Shown here: positions 1 to 13,100 of the stretch, in pieces
Layout: every line of letters begins with the position of its first letter
Numbering within the stretch: position 1 is the first letter of the stretch
Assembly: GCF_910592395.1 (NCBI RefSeq)
Contig: NC_088310.1
Span: 23,949,491 to 24,013,490 of the forward strand
Direction: 5' to 3'
DNA from: Lineus longissimus
Lineage: Eukaryota > Nemertea > Pilidiophora > Heteronemertea > Lineidae
DNA: 64,000 bases
Translations under genes and position numbers: made by a program
Notes under the pieces: generated by a model
What the model was told of the DNA's origin: nothing
The model's database searches: none
What the model saw: the letters and a program-made list of their open reading frames with translations, nothing else

Positions 1-332
1 TGAAAGCAAGTCAAGGTGGGATTTTGATTCAGAGCGGTTCTTTAAGAAAACTTTCCTAGGTTCCTTGGTGTCAATACTGTTCACCCAATCACTTATCCCC
101 AACATCATACTCCCTCCTCAAAGATTAAGTGACAAGTTAAAGATTCTCCTAACAACACTTTTTATCAAGTCTACAACAATTACCTGTACCAAATATATAT
201 AAGGCGAGCAAAAAATGAGCATCTCTGGCACCAGAAAATTGATCTAAAATGCAGTAAATCAAGGTCATCTCAACAGAAAACCATTAACCAATAGAATATT
301 CAAATCAAGGTCTGATATGAAAGTTTCAACGT

Positions 333-1193
333 TTTATTTCATAATAGTCATAATTCTACTAATAGTACGGACAATAATCCAGCTTAACCCAGATAAGATT
401 CTAAAATAAAGAATTCAACTAAGGCTGTTTAAGTCTTAAACTTCTTTGCTTCTTGGCTCGCTTATATATTTTTGCCAGTACTCAAATGTAAGCAAAATAA
501 CATGATATCATGTGGCTGATGGATGAACGTCTTCATGGCCCCATGGCTTCATGGCGTAGTTCACTTGTGTACATTGTTTACATGTGTCCCAGAAGAATTT
601 AAAAACGATCATCCCATAGTGCAGTTACAATGAAATTTTGCATGTACTGCGTTGTTAAACAGTGTACATGACAGCACTGTTAAGATTTATATTCAATGCG
701 TATTCACATGATTGGAATATTTCAAATACTGAACTAGCCTTTGAGCCAACTTTAGCCATCTTCGATCGTGAGTGTTATAAATAGGCAGATAACACTGCGC
801 TCCCTAAGAACAGGAAAGTGAACATTAAAAGTGTGATATACCCAATAACAGGATGTGTTTTTTTCAAAAAAATTTACCCCCAACACACATCCTACAAAGT
901 GAAAGAGGTCTAGCCTTTCGGCTTCATGAAATAAAATTTACGAAACAAAAACCTTCCATCAAAACGTGTACAGACATTTCAAATCTGCCTGCATTGAACA
1001 GTACCTATACATGTCAACCCATGTACACATAGAGTACATTCCCAAACCTGTACAAAAATGTCTCTTTTAATGCACAGATCTTAATTAAATACTATAGAAT
1101 ATAATCAATAAGTAATCATCGTCATCAACAATTAATAACAATTAATTATTGATTATTTAATTAGACTATAATACACGCAAAGATTCCAGTAGT
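333..1193 (-). other. Probable ACBD3 3' UTR with candidate poly(A) signal
   Basis: The stretch after the ACBD3 stop codon contains no other gene-like sequence. Read on the minus strand, AATAAA lies at 333-338, which would give a 3' UTR of about 860 nt. The assignment is by position only, and other A/T-rich signals nearby could serve instead. Confidence 0.4.
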
Positions 1194-4100
1194 TCACCTT
1201 GTGTAGTATACTCGGTAGTAAAGGTATTTTGATCGCCATAATGAGTAAGAGTTATCAAATTTCAATAAGTAGACGCCTTGTCCAGGATACATATGGCTTC
1301 CACAGTACACCTCCTCATGGCAGTCGCGTCGATAAATTGGTATAATTTCATCCGTTGGTGGCTTGTTATCCTTCTTAGAGCCCTTTTCAATGTCTCCCTT
1401 TCCACCTTCAGCTCCTGAAAAGAGATATTGGAAATTCTACAAGTCTAATCTTGATTTTTGGGGGTGGGGGTGGGGGCGTGTTTATGTTTGATGACTTTAT
1501 CCGCTTTATGTTGAGAGTAAAACTTTCCTAAAGAAAGATATGCTTAGTAGTTTTCTAATTCGACCTGTGACCACCCCAACCCAGCCCAGCCCAGCCCAGC
1601 CCAGCCCAGCCCAGCCCAGCCCAGCCCAGCCCAGCCCAGCCCAGCCCAGCCCAGCCCAGCCCTACTATGTTCAAGTTCCATGTCGGAACGCTTGTTTTGT
1701 TTAAACGGATCAGATGGCAGCACAGGATTTGAATACGCCCCAGAGATAAGGAACAGCAAAACAAGATGTGAAATACAGCCAAGACAACAGATTTACTCTT
1801 TTGGTGGATTGAAGAACATTTTGTGAAGTCCCCGCATTTCAGAGAAAGGTCATGTCAAAGTTCTTCCCCAATTTTCTCAGATTTTTTTAATATCTCAGGT
1901 TGTCTGTTAAGCATTTGGGTTCAGCATCATTCAAATTCATAAAAGTTAACATGCAATTAAAGCACAACAGGGAAGCAATCTTGTAGTCGCCAAAACACAA
2001 AAATAACAGATAGGAAAACAAAAATGTCAGCAAAATGTTTTTTCTTTTTATAACTTTCTTCTTTGTTCTCTCTAAAACACATGATATATGCAAATGAAAT
2101 AGTAATAAGAAATCTTCAAACTGTATATTAGAACAATTTTAATAGTAAGTGAAATATCTAATAAGTACTGTGAAACAATCAGCAGCAATACAAAATTGAC
2201 AACTTATATTGTGCTATTATTAGACGTCTCACCCGGCGGTTTTGTCTCGTCAGCCTTTTGTTTGTTCGCTAAAGGAAAATGTCGTGAATATTGAAATAAT
2301 GTCAGAATCACTCCCACGAGGGCCCCGATATTCATGTTGAAAACAACAACAGATCATATGGCAGACACATATGAATCAACGAACGTCTCCGCCTACTTGG
2401 AGAAGCCAACAGCAGTAACCTTTTTGAAAAACTAGTTATGGAAACCACCCCGGAGAATTAGCGAACGATGGAGGGACTCGGAACTAATGAACACGAGGTG
2501 CTTGGAACTGCATAATTCGCGGAGATTTTGATTTTGATTCTCCAGGGGGGAAAGCCCTTGACATGACCATTCACTAAAAAACTGCTAGGGCATGGCCTTT
2601 AAGTTTTCAAAAGGTGCGATTATAAATTTTGAGTTTTTCTTTCCTTGAGCAAAAGAATCTACACCTGCACAAATGTAGTACATGTAACACTAGAACTTGA
2701 TAATGTATTTCCACAAGAACACACAGCTACAGAAAAATCAGTCCAATATGCTCAAGTTTGCATTTTGAAGTTTTGTACAAAATATAGGAAAATTAGAACC
2801 AGCCTCACCTTCTTCTTCATCATACTCCTCCTCATCACTTGACTCTGTCACATGGACGCTGACCATCTTAGTCGGGTCTGTCGTCCATTCGAAGTAAACA
2901 CCAAAACCTATATCGTAGTTATCAGTAGCAAACTCCCAAAATAGGCACGTTCCGTCTTCGTGGGTAGGCACTCGAACCTGAAACATCCAATGGTTGAATT
3001 TATGTATGTGACCCTGAGAAGGATTCAGCCGGGTATTTTGATGTGAAATGCAATCAAATAGCATCTTGAAATCTTTTAATTGAGAGGTAACAAATTTATA
3101 AATCAGAATTAAGTTACATGTAGAAGGCAATAAAACATGAGTTATCATTAGCTTTTACTGATCTAAAGCCAACTATTTGAATATTGAGACATTTATAAAA
3201 ACATGAACATTCTTCAAATTGTCGCACGCTGGCAATGTCTCATTCACTCTCCACCTGGCAAGTTCTCTTAGATTTCCATGAATAATTCACCGACGAAATA
3301 TGCCGTCTCGTCTTGTGGAAATTCTCCAGGGTAGAATATCTTTTCGGTGACTATAAACAGGATATACAAGTACAAAGAGGGCAGATTCTTCTGGGAGAGT
3401 CTGCTCAGGTCTGATTATATTTATTTCAACATGCCATGGATTTACACAAATTTAATCCAGAGTAACACTGGATATCGATCAGTGCCAAGTGAATAGGCAG
3501 CTAAAACTGCAAAAGACAAGATCTCATCTGGCCTGCTTCCGGCAACTTTCAAACAGCGGAAAGAATACAGGGCAATTTATTGCAAGAAACACTTATCGGG
3601 TCACTCAGTCTTCGCATGTGCGATACTGAATAAACCATTCCTCGGATATGGTGGGTCATTAATTTCCTCAAGAGGGGGAATAATTGATAAGGCCACACAC
3701 AAAGTGACAGAGAACTATAATTAAGCATCTTTAGCAATAGAACGTGCCTTGCCAGCACCAGTTGACACAATCCCCATCATCTCTTATATAATTCAATATT
3801 GTTTTCTGATCAAAATGGTCATCATTTATTCTATCAGCAAATGATGTATTTGGACGGGTTACATGAACATGAAGTTTCATTGCAATAACTACACTCTTGA
3901 GCATCTGTAACATGTAGATACAGCGGGTATTGCCAAAACTAACCAAGAACTTATCTTCGGTGAGCTAGGCAAAATGAGTTTCTATTGTGGTGAAAAGGGA
4001 GACATGAAAAGTGATCTTATCCTGGCCATTTAGTTGAAGGGCGATATGTGTTTTCATTACAACAGCCAGCAGAAGTCATTGTCTTTTTTATACCAAAACC

Positions 4101-7100
4101 TCTGTGGTCAAAACAAGGCTATAACATTTGCAGTCAAATCACGTCAGCTATTTTCTCCTCCATCATGTCCAATACCATGACAACAGCAGGGAGTTTATAA
4201 AGCGACAGAATCGATTTTCCAAAACAGTTTGATTCAATATCATTAACTGTCCTGCGACAGGAGATATGCTCAGATGATGGAGTTTATAAAATGAGCTTAC
4301 TGACTCTCTCCCACAAGGCATGGAGGAAGCGATAGAAGACAAAAAAATCGGCCTAATGCTTTCTGCCTTCACAATTGTAGGCTTCAACACAAAGATAAGT
4401 CATAAGACACGTGCATGTTGATACAACTGGCTTGGAAAGTTGTTCGGGATTGTGTCTTGCCACAGATTTTGTTGATGCATGCCAAGATAATCAGCACTGA
4501 AGAAGTAAATATCAAGGTGTAACAAGGAGACCTCGATCGATGGTAACAATATACAGTTTTCATCACCTTACATCCTAATTGACAGATCAACATTATCACC
4601 AACAAGTCCCATTTGCTAGCTAACTGCCAATTCAAGAATGTCAAAGCGTTCCCAAGAGTACTCTTGTCACCCAATTTCACTACCTCCTCAATCGAGGTAA
4701 TACTTGGAAACAAGTGACCAGAAGGAAACTATAAGCCAAATCACTTGTTACAACTGGATTGGAAGATGGTTCAAAGTGATCTGATCTCACCATGCTAATA
4801 TTTCTCAAGGGTCAAAAGCCTTGTGAGGGCTTAATGTACTTCCTTCATCGTATGTGACATAATGAATCATCATTATCTTTACTGTGTAGCAGAGAGTGAT
4901 TCCTGGCTGAAGTAGATCATCCAGGGCAACAACCGAGTGGCAATCCAGATTGACCAGCTCAGCACAGTCACACGGCTTGAGAAAGGTTAAACGTTCATCA
5001 CTTTGTGGGATGCCAACAAAGACAACTGGTTGTTGACAGGCTCTATTGGTTTCTTTGGCACTGACGGCAGCTTTCAGGCCGATCATTGGCTTCTTTTGGC
5101 ACCAGGTGCCCAGGACGATGTTCCAAACACCAACCACTGTATACCAGCTTATTCACATCTTCACACATTCCACTTCCTGACATATAAACAAGTGTACTAA
5201 TCCTGCCATAAACCAAGATGGCAAATAAACGCAGCATATGATTCCTGTCATGTTGTATTGGTTCCTATGGCAGCTTTGGGGAAATCATCCACTTCTTTCG
5301 GACTAGATGCCCAGGACGACGTTCCAAGCACCAATGTACAAGTCTACTCGCATTATCACACATTCCACGTCCCGAACATAAAAACGAGGGTACTAATCCT
5401 GCCATGCAACGATGGCAAACAAACACAGCAAGGCGATTCTTGTCATGTTGTATGGGCTCTGTTTATGTCGAACAATGGCAGCGTTGGAGCACTCCACAGG
5501 CAGGCTGATGGGGTCATTCCGCAAATCAGGAAACGGAAAGGACTCGCGTACATAGAATGTACTGTTATCAGAGGTTAATCATCCATTTATCCACTACGAG
5601 ATAAAATGCCACACTGCCAAATCATGGGGTTTGTTGCATCTATGATTTTGGATCATGGAGACAGCATCCAATGCAATGGCTGAATGGTACCTTTTCAATA
5701 TCAGAACGCTTTTTTTGCATTGATTGCTGGTAAAAAAGGCATCATTTCTGGATGAGCCAAAGGGCAAATCTGACATTATCCACTCTTCACTGATGGTGTA
5801 CCACTATCCCTGTGAAATCAGATATCATGATCAGACACAGGTAGAGAGTATAGCATTAGATCCCTGTTATACTATGTGCCTCTGTCATTAGGGGACTGAC
5901 CACAGCCCACAACCATTATCCCATAAACCTTGTTATTAGTACCTCTGTCATTAATTCGGCACCGTACACACGCTATGAAATATCGATCAGAAAGCAATGC
6001 AATGTAATAATAGCAATTGCTGTATGGTGTAGAATCATTCTGACATCAACAAAATCGTATCAGTTGTGTCCAGAAACTCATCATGTGCACCTCTCGATAC
6101 TTAGCTTTTACTGGCCCCAGCACAGCCGCTGCCATTAGCTATGGGTTCAGCTGGGAGCCCCGGAGATAATGCCATCTGCCAATAACAACGTTTCTGATCA
6201 TAATGGCAATAAGGAACGACCAAGGACGGTGTAACAGTGACCCCTGGCAAAATGCAAGAAGCTCCACAAACGAGGACCATCCAAATTTCTGAAAAGGTTA
6301 GGTCCAGCCAATATTGACATTCATGAGTTGAACCCTCGGGCTTCACAAGGGATCTGAGACTGCATACTATCCGTAGACTATTCCCTTGTAAACATGTGGC
6401 ATTGTCTTCATCACGCGCAGTCCCATCATTAAAGGTTAAAGAGCGATTTACTGAAAATTGCACAGCTTTCGTACTAATTTCTGCTAAACTGATTTAGCAA
6501 TTGTCACATTTGCCCAGACCCATCTTCATAAATAGCATAATCCACTATCGTTGATGAGATAGCTATTCTCTGGGGCGTGACCTTATTTTGACGTGTCATC
6601 CATCAGCGGTTAATGTTCCATCAGATGACTGATCAGCCTCGATGGGGTCGTCAGGAGTCAGTAAATGCCAGCGCTATGCTCGCGTGGCGCTAACCTTTGG
6701 AGTCTCATCTTAGGAGGGATCAGAATTGGTTGGCAATTGATCAATTTAGGCTATTCAGTGATAAGTTATGCCGACTTTGCTCAATGGCTAAGAGGAGTCC
6801 GTCGTTGACCTTCATTCATATTCCACACACCTCCTTTCAATTCAGAATTGCTCACTCTGACCACAATTTTTTAAGAAGCGTTCCTGTTCTTATACCCTTC
6901 TTTCAAAACAGTTTTCACTCTCTTCAATCATACATGATAATTACAGGTAGCCATTAACATTTGTTCAATGATGAATTGTGACTTGATAAAGCCAAAATAT
7001 ACCAGAATTCATCATGATATTCACCAGACATTGACTATATACCACACCATTTCCAACCAAAATGTCACCAGCCATCTTGAAGTGATCAGCCCAGCCATAT

Positions 7101-10100
7101 TTCTGATACCTCATATTAAGGTGAACGTCAGACAGTAATCTGACATTTGATAATAGATTTCTCATTCTTTAAGAAATCTGAAGCATTTTGAAATCCAGGA
7201 CAGATTTTTACAATCTAGGGAACAGCAGAATTGCCAAAGGGTTTCCAACAACTCAGATTTTGAAGCCACTGAACTGTTTTCATCAGATTCCACATAACAG
7301 TTTATGGAACAAGCACCGGTGTTGTTAATAAAAGTTGTCTGTTGTTTAGATTTCGGAAGTATTTAGAAGAACGTTTTTGATTCATGGGCTGATCATTTCA
7401 AAAGAACAGTCTTGCTTACCGTCACCGTTTCGCCAGACCCGACTTTTATCATAGCGTCTTTATCTTTTCGTAATGACTCTTTAAACTCTTTTATGTCTTT
7501 CCGCGTCCACATGGAAGCCGCAGCAGGTTCATCTACAACACACAACACACAAGCACCATTTAGACAACACGGAGAAAAATAGCAAGGACAAGAAGCTCCG
7601 AATGTGTGAGCCAGTGGACACTTCATCAAATCGACTTTACAAGCAGCTGTAGATAATGAAGCTGGGGATTTCATCATCCCTTCATACAAGATTGATGAAG
7701 AGTGTAGCTTCTGTTTAATATTTAAGGCCTTCAGCTAAGAAGTATAAAGCAGAACATAGCTTCATATCATTCATAACCATTAGGACGAATAAGCTTGCTC
7801 TTGATGAATTCACAAAAACAGGAATGGCCTTCAAGCCCAATCTCAAACTTGTCCCCAATCTTTGTTCACACGGCTACTCGTCTGCTTGTAATGTCATTTT
7901 GAAAAAGAACCCAAGCATGGTGCATCCACCTATAACGTATACATCCCCTCGACCTGGACAGAAAAGCATTTCCAGTTATTGTAAAGGTGATTACTGAAAG
8001 TGAAATGCAACATGTTATTGTACCTGAATATCAAAAGTTAATTAACTCAAAGTCTCATCATTTATCCTTGAATAAAGACATGACTGAGAGTATAACTTTC
8101 ACTTTATAATTATGAAACTCACAAGAGAAATAGATGAGGATTAGTGAGTATGTTTTAATTGAAAGAAATGGTGAAAAGAACCTTTCATGCAAACTGATGA
8201 AAATAACCTCAATTTCTATCATACTGTAACTTCAAATCCCCACATTACTTTCCTTTACTCGAACTGGATATCATATCGGGAATTGGCCAAACAGGGTGTT
8301 CTGTGCCCACAGCAAAAATTGCAGGACTGGAAAGATGGGTAGAGAAGGCATCTTAACCTAAAACATTGTGAAATAGTAAAGTTTGGGATAGTGATTTGTC
8401 AACCATAGGAAAGGTACTGCTTTGCAAAGAGCAGTTGTTAAACAAACATAGGGTAAAAGGAATTGTACATACATTGTAACATGGGAGGATGCAAGGTGGG
8501 GCAAGAATCAACAGGAGTACATCATGTATTGAAAATGGAAAACATATGTTTGAGTAAATATAATGTGCAAGAAACAAGATTAAGAAGTGAGTTCCATTTT
8601 CAATGCCATGCTTCGACAGACCTGCCTACCCTTATCTGTTCCCTAATTAGTTTCATACCAAGTCTTTTGAAGTGCAATCTGACCTTCAAGCCACAGACGG
8701 CAATGTCCTCATCTTAGAGGATGCCTTTCAAATTTGATGTGCAAAACCTTTGAAATGAATACCGCATAATCTGACCAAGTAAGAAGTAGGCAGCCCTGTG
8801 ATGCAAACCAAATGCCCGTTGGTTACACCTGTGAGAGGAGATGAAAGGCTTTGGGAGATAGAGTAGTGCAGATGAAGAGTCACAACGTCAATAGTGAAGA
8901 CGCTTATCGATCTATGCTAAAACACGAGTACCGGCAAGTAGCCCACATCACACGCCGATCAAAGCTTAAAATCGTCTGCCCACAATAATTATCAAATGAA
9001 ACACAAGGTGGAGCTTCTTGTCCGTCAATGCCATGCTAAATGACTCACCGTCGACGAAGACAACGACGAAATTTTTAATAACGAGTCGTTGGTCTTGCGA
9101 CATTTATCCTTGAATTCTACAAGGTCTTTTCTTGTCCACATTGACGCGGGCATAATCTTGGGCATTTTGACAGCGGGTACGCTAGCGTCAATTGTTTTCT
9201 CATCATTTCCGTTAGCTTTTTCTGGAAGACAGTGAAACAAAACATCTGCACTTGACATGCTGTTAAAGTGAAACAAAGGGGCCATAAGTTTGGGAGTGGG
9301 GTTGATCTTTAGCAAACTAGTGGTATCATCACAAGCACATGCTGATCTTATACAAAAGTTGACAGGAAATTGAGTACATTTGTAAGAAACTATGCTATGT
9401 ATCAGGAATCAACACTGACAAAGAGATTCATTCCTCAGATACAACCTCAAAGTTGGAGGAAATACGACCCAACATTCTGGGGAGAACAAAATCATGCTTG
9501 TGATAACATCACCAGTTCCACCAGTGAAACTAAAGGAGGGAAGGCCACTGTGTATGACAATCATTTTGAGAAGATTAAACCCCATGAATTTTACATCGAG
9601 ATCATGGTTTTTTTGTAACACCAATTTATCACCGGCAGTTCCGTTTTGACCAATGTCAAAATGAGCAAGTGCTGCAAAGCAAGTACGGCTAAGTGCTTTG
9701 CCCAAGGACACCAAACACGCGGTGACAGTGCAAATGGTACTTATCTTTACCATGTTTACCTAAGGAAAATACTGAAATACAACACGATTTCATAACTTTT
9801 CTGTTGCATCACCACAAAATTACCGGTAATATCTGAAAGTTCCGGAAAAGCTACTGATGTATTTACCAATAAGTGGCAGCACACATGAATCTACACTGCT
9901 CTTAGTGAATATGTTTTGCTTTACTATCGTTAATTAAGGGGAAACTATTATAGAAATTGGCCAAGGTTCACCCGATATTCAAATAACTGACTTGGTGGCA
10001 TAAAGTATAGGGAATGGTGAGAGTGAAAATTCTCAAAGGAAAAAAGCAACATGAAGTGGAAAGGGATCGTTGACGGTTCTCCAAATAAATGATGCTCTGG

Positions 10101-13100
10101 GGGTGCTGGTGATGGGAAGGTCATCTACAAATGTATCATCAAATGAGAAATTGCATACATGTATTATTCTGAGATTCAAAATGGCATAACTACAAAATAG
10201 GCATCATATAGCTTCAATTCAAACATGCAAAAGGAAAGGGGTTGAAAGCTGAAAGTCTCAACTAGGGTGGATCGAGCTCTGCCCATCCCGCCTATAGAAG
10301 CTGGAAGTTGAGCTGCAGAATTGTGATGATGAAGGAGAAATATCATTTGATACTTATCTGAAACATAAAACTTCATATTAGTATCCAAACAGGCACTGCA
10401 AACTGCAAACTTAGTATAAACTGCTCCTATATTAAAAGCACTCGGAAGATTTTCGGATAATAAAACTTTGAGCAAGATAATGGAAAAGCTAATATTGACA
10501 CTAGTGTTTCGACAAGAACATGACCAAGAAACCAAAACTCAGCAGCCAAAGCTACAATGCATAAAGCAACAGTGGTCCACGCCATGGACACGTCTTCCCA
10601 ATCAGTACAGCATCATGCAGATCATCAAGGTGGAACGTTGGTCAACGGAAGTGACAAATTCCATTTCACTGAGTAATTGGTATCTTGTGAGCCCATTAGT
10701 GCTGTCTAAGGAGACATCAGGGACCATCAATATTAAAGAAGGTCAACACCTTTTTCAGGTTTAATGTCACTTATAACCCTGGCAGAGCAAATGCCCATTT
10801 CCTTACAAGAAATGGCCATTTTGTTAGTTCATACTTACCTATGGAACACTTTTGCATGTTACTCCATTTGGGCTCAAACACAAGAGTATCCCTTTAATTT
10901 TCTAAAGGGAGAACTGAGTTAACAGCTCGGCCGCCAGGCGGCGCCCTGACCGATCCCGCGAGATCGCGCCGATCTCATGCCGCCATATTTAGTCTTTACT
11001 CTTGAGCGTTAATAAAGAGTATGTCCCGTTTGTGGGGACGGCGGGAGGGCCGTGTTCCATAGGTAAGTATGAACTAACAAAATGGCCATTTCTTGTAAGG
11101 AAATGGGCATTTTGTGTCATTCAAACTTACCTATGGAACACTTTTGCATCGAATCCCAGCAACCTATTGGAGGTGGGAAACGAGGACTTACCTAAGGCTG
11201 AGCTGTTGTTCCATCCAGGAGGCACCACCGGCATATTAGCTAAGGAGGACCGCCAGGGGAAAGAAATGGGGAGAACCCGGAGGACCGGTATTTTGATCTC
11301 GGTATTACAATCATATTATAGAGAGTAATAGACCCATTCTCCGGAAAGCGCTAGAATTGCGTAATAAAACCATCTTCTTTCCGGCAACAGAGCTTAGAGC
11401 AAGTAAGGCATGTTGAAGGGTGTAGAATGAATTATTGCTAAACAACAATAAGAAATTGCGTCCTTTCTAGTCTACTAGGGGTTGCCTGGATGTTGAAGAT
11501 AGGGCATATCAAAAATGGCGCAAGATGCGCGTTTGACTCTTCAATCGGGCTTCCCCCCCCCTTTTTTGATCTAGCCAGGATCAAACAACATGCCCCGCAG
11601 ACACAATCGGGCCGATTGTGTGCATGCCATCTACGAGGGAAGAAACGTCTCGTAGGTAGAAACGAGAGAATGTGGAGTGATTACTCCAACATGCAGCGGA
11701 AACGACTTCTTGAAGAGCAACTCCTCGGTAGTTAGCCCAGGAGGTGGCTAGTGCTCTAACTTCGTGCGCTGAGATGTTAGCTAGCGCACGAAGATCAGAG
11801 GAAGTCTTCAAGGTGTTGTAGGAAAGACGAATAGTCTCCACAATCCACCTTGAAATAGTGGCGGCCGCTATCTCTCGTTTATTTCCCTCCTTATAGGACA
11901 AAAACAAACGCTCTCTCCCCTGGCGGATACCGGGAGGTTTTGTCCTATTTATGTAGAACTTTAGGGCCCTGACGGGACATAAAGTTCTGTCAGGAAGATC
12001 ATAAGAGATCGTTCCTGACAGAGAGGGAATAGTAACCGGGGGCCGAGAGGCGGCCGGTCCCTGGTTCTTCGCCAGAAATCCTGGTATAAAAGCCAGGATA
12101 ACCTCCCCTCCCTCTCTAAAAGCCAGCTTCTTAAAAGAAAGTGCATGGAGCTCTGATCTCCGTTGGGCGGTAGCCAAGGCTACTAGAAAGACCGTTTTGA
12201 GTGTCAGATATTTCATGGATGAAATAGACATGGGTTCAAAAGGATGCCTCATGAGCACCTTAAGGACAACAGAAAGGTCCCATTTAGGGGTGTTGTGAAC
12301 CGGTCTAGGACGCTCTAATAACATTCCTCTGAAAAGAGGGGTTATTTGGTCCTCCCAACGAAGATCCCAGGTGCTTAAAACACGGAGGGTAGAAGCGATG
12401 GCGGACTTGTACCCTTTTATAGCCGTGACAGATAGTTGTCTTTCCGTGAATAATTCAATAAGGAAATCAACTAATCTGTATATAGAGGGAGAGATCGGAT
12501 TAACTCCGTTCTCCCTGCACCAGGAAGTGAAGGTAGACCACTTTCCTTGATACACATCAAGGGTAGACCCCCTTTGAGGTGCGGACATGCGCTTGACAGC
12601 GATGTCCGAAAAGCCTCTCTGGTGGAGATGCAACTGGATAAGTTCCAGGCGTGAAACTTGAAAAATCCAGGGTTCTGGTGGTAGCATCTCCCCAGGGGGT
12701 GCCACAGGAGGTGCTTCCAAGTAGGAAGACTCCTGGGGTGATCTATCAGGAGCTCCAGCAAGGCTGGGAACCAGGCCTGATTTGGCCAGCAAGGTGCGAT
12801 GAGAGTTATTCTCACCGGATGGCTGGTCAAGATCTTGTTCAGGACTGGTTGGATGAGAGGGAGGGGTGGAAACGCATATGCGTTCAGCCCGACCCAAGAG
12901 GCTGTAAGGCTGTCGACTTCCAGGGCCTCTTCGTCCGGAAGTGGAGAGTAATAGATGGGAAGGCGATTGTTCAGCCTGGTGGCGAACAGATCTACCTTCG
13001 GAGATTGCCAAAGGCGACAAAGGTCGTCTACAATCTCCTGATGGAGTGTCCACTCTGTCTGAACTAGCTTGTTCTGACGGGACAGGGCGTCGGCAAGGAT

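Noticed and set aside
1544-1782. Gly-Leu-Gly-Trp-Ala repeat proteins
   Set aside because: Translation of the (CCCAG)n microsatellite inside an ACBD3 intron.
2738-3148. A 136-codon single-exon gene
   Set aside because: Its core is ACBD3 exon 8 (2809-2977); the ends are intron read-through.
5258-5578. A 106-codon plus-strand open frame
   Set aside because: It lies in a degenerate duplicated intron sequence and the other copy does not preserve the frame.
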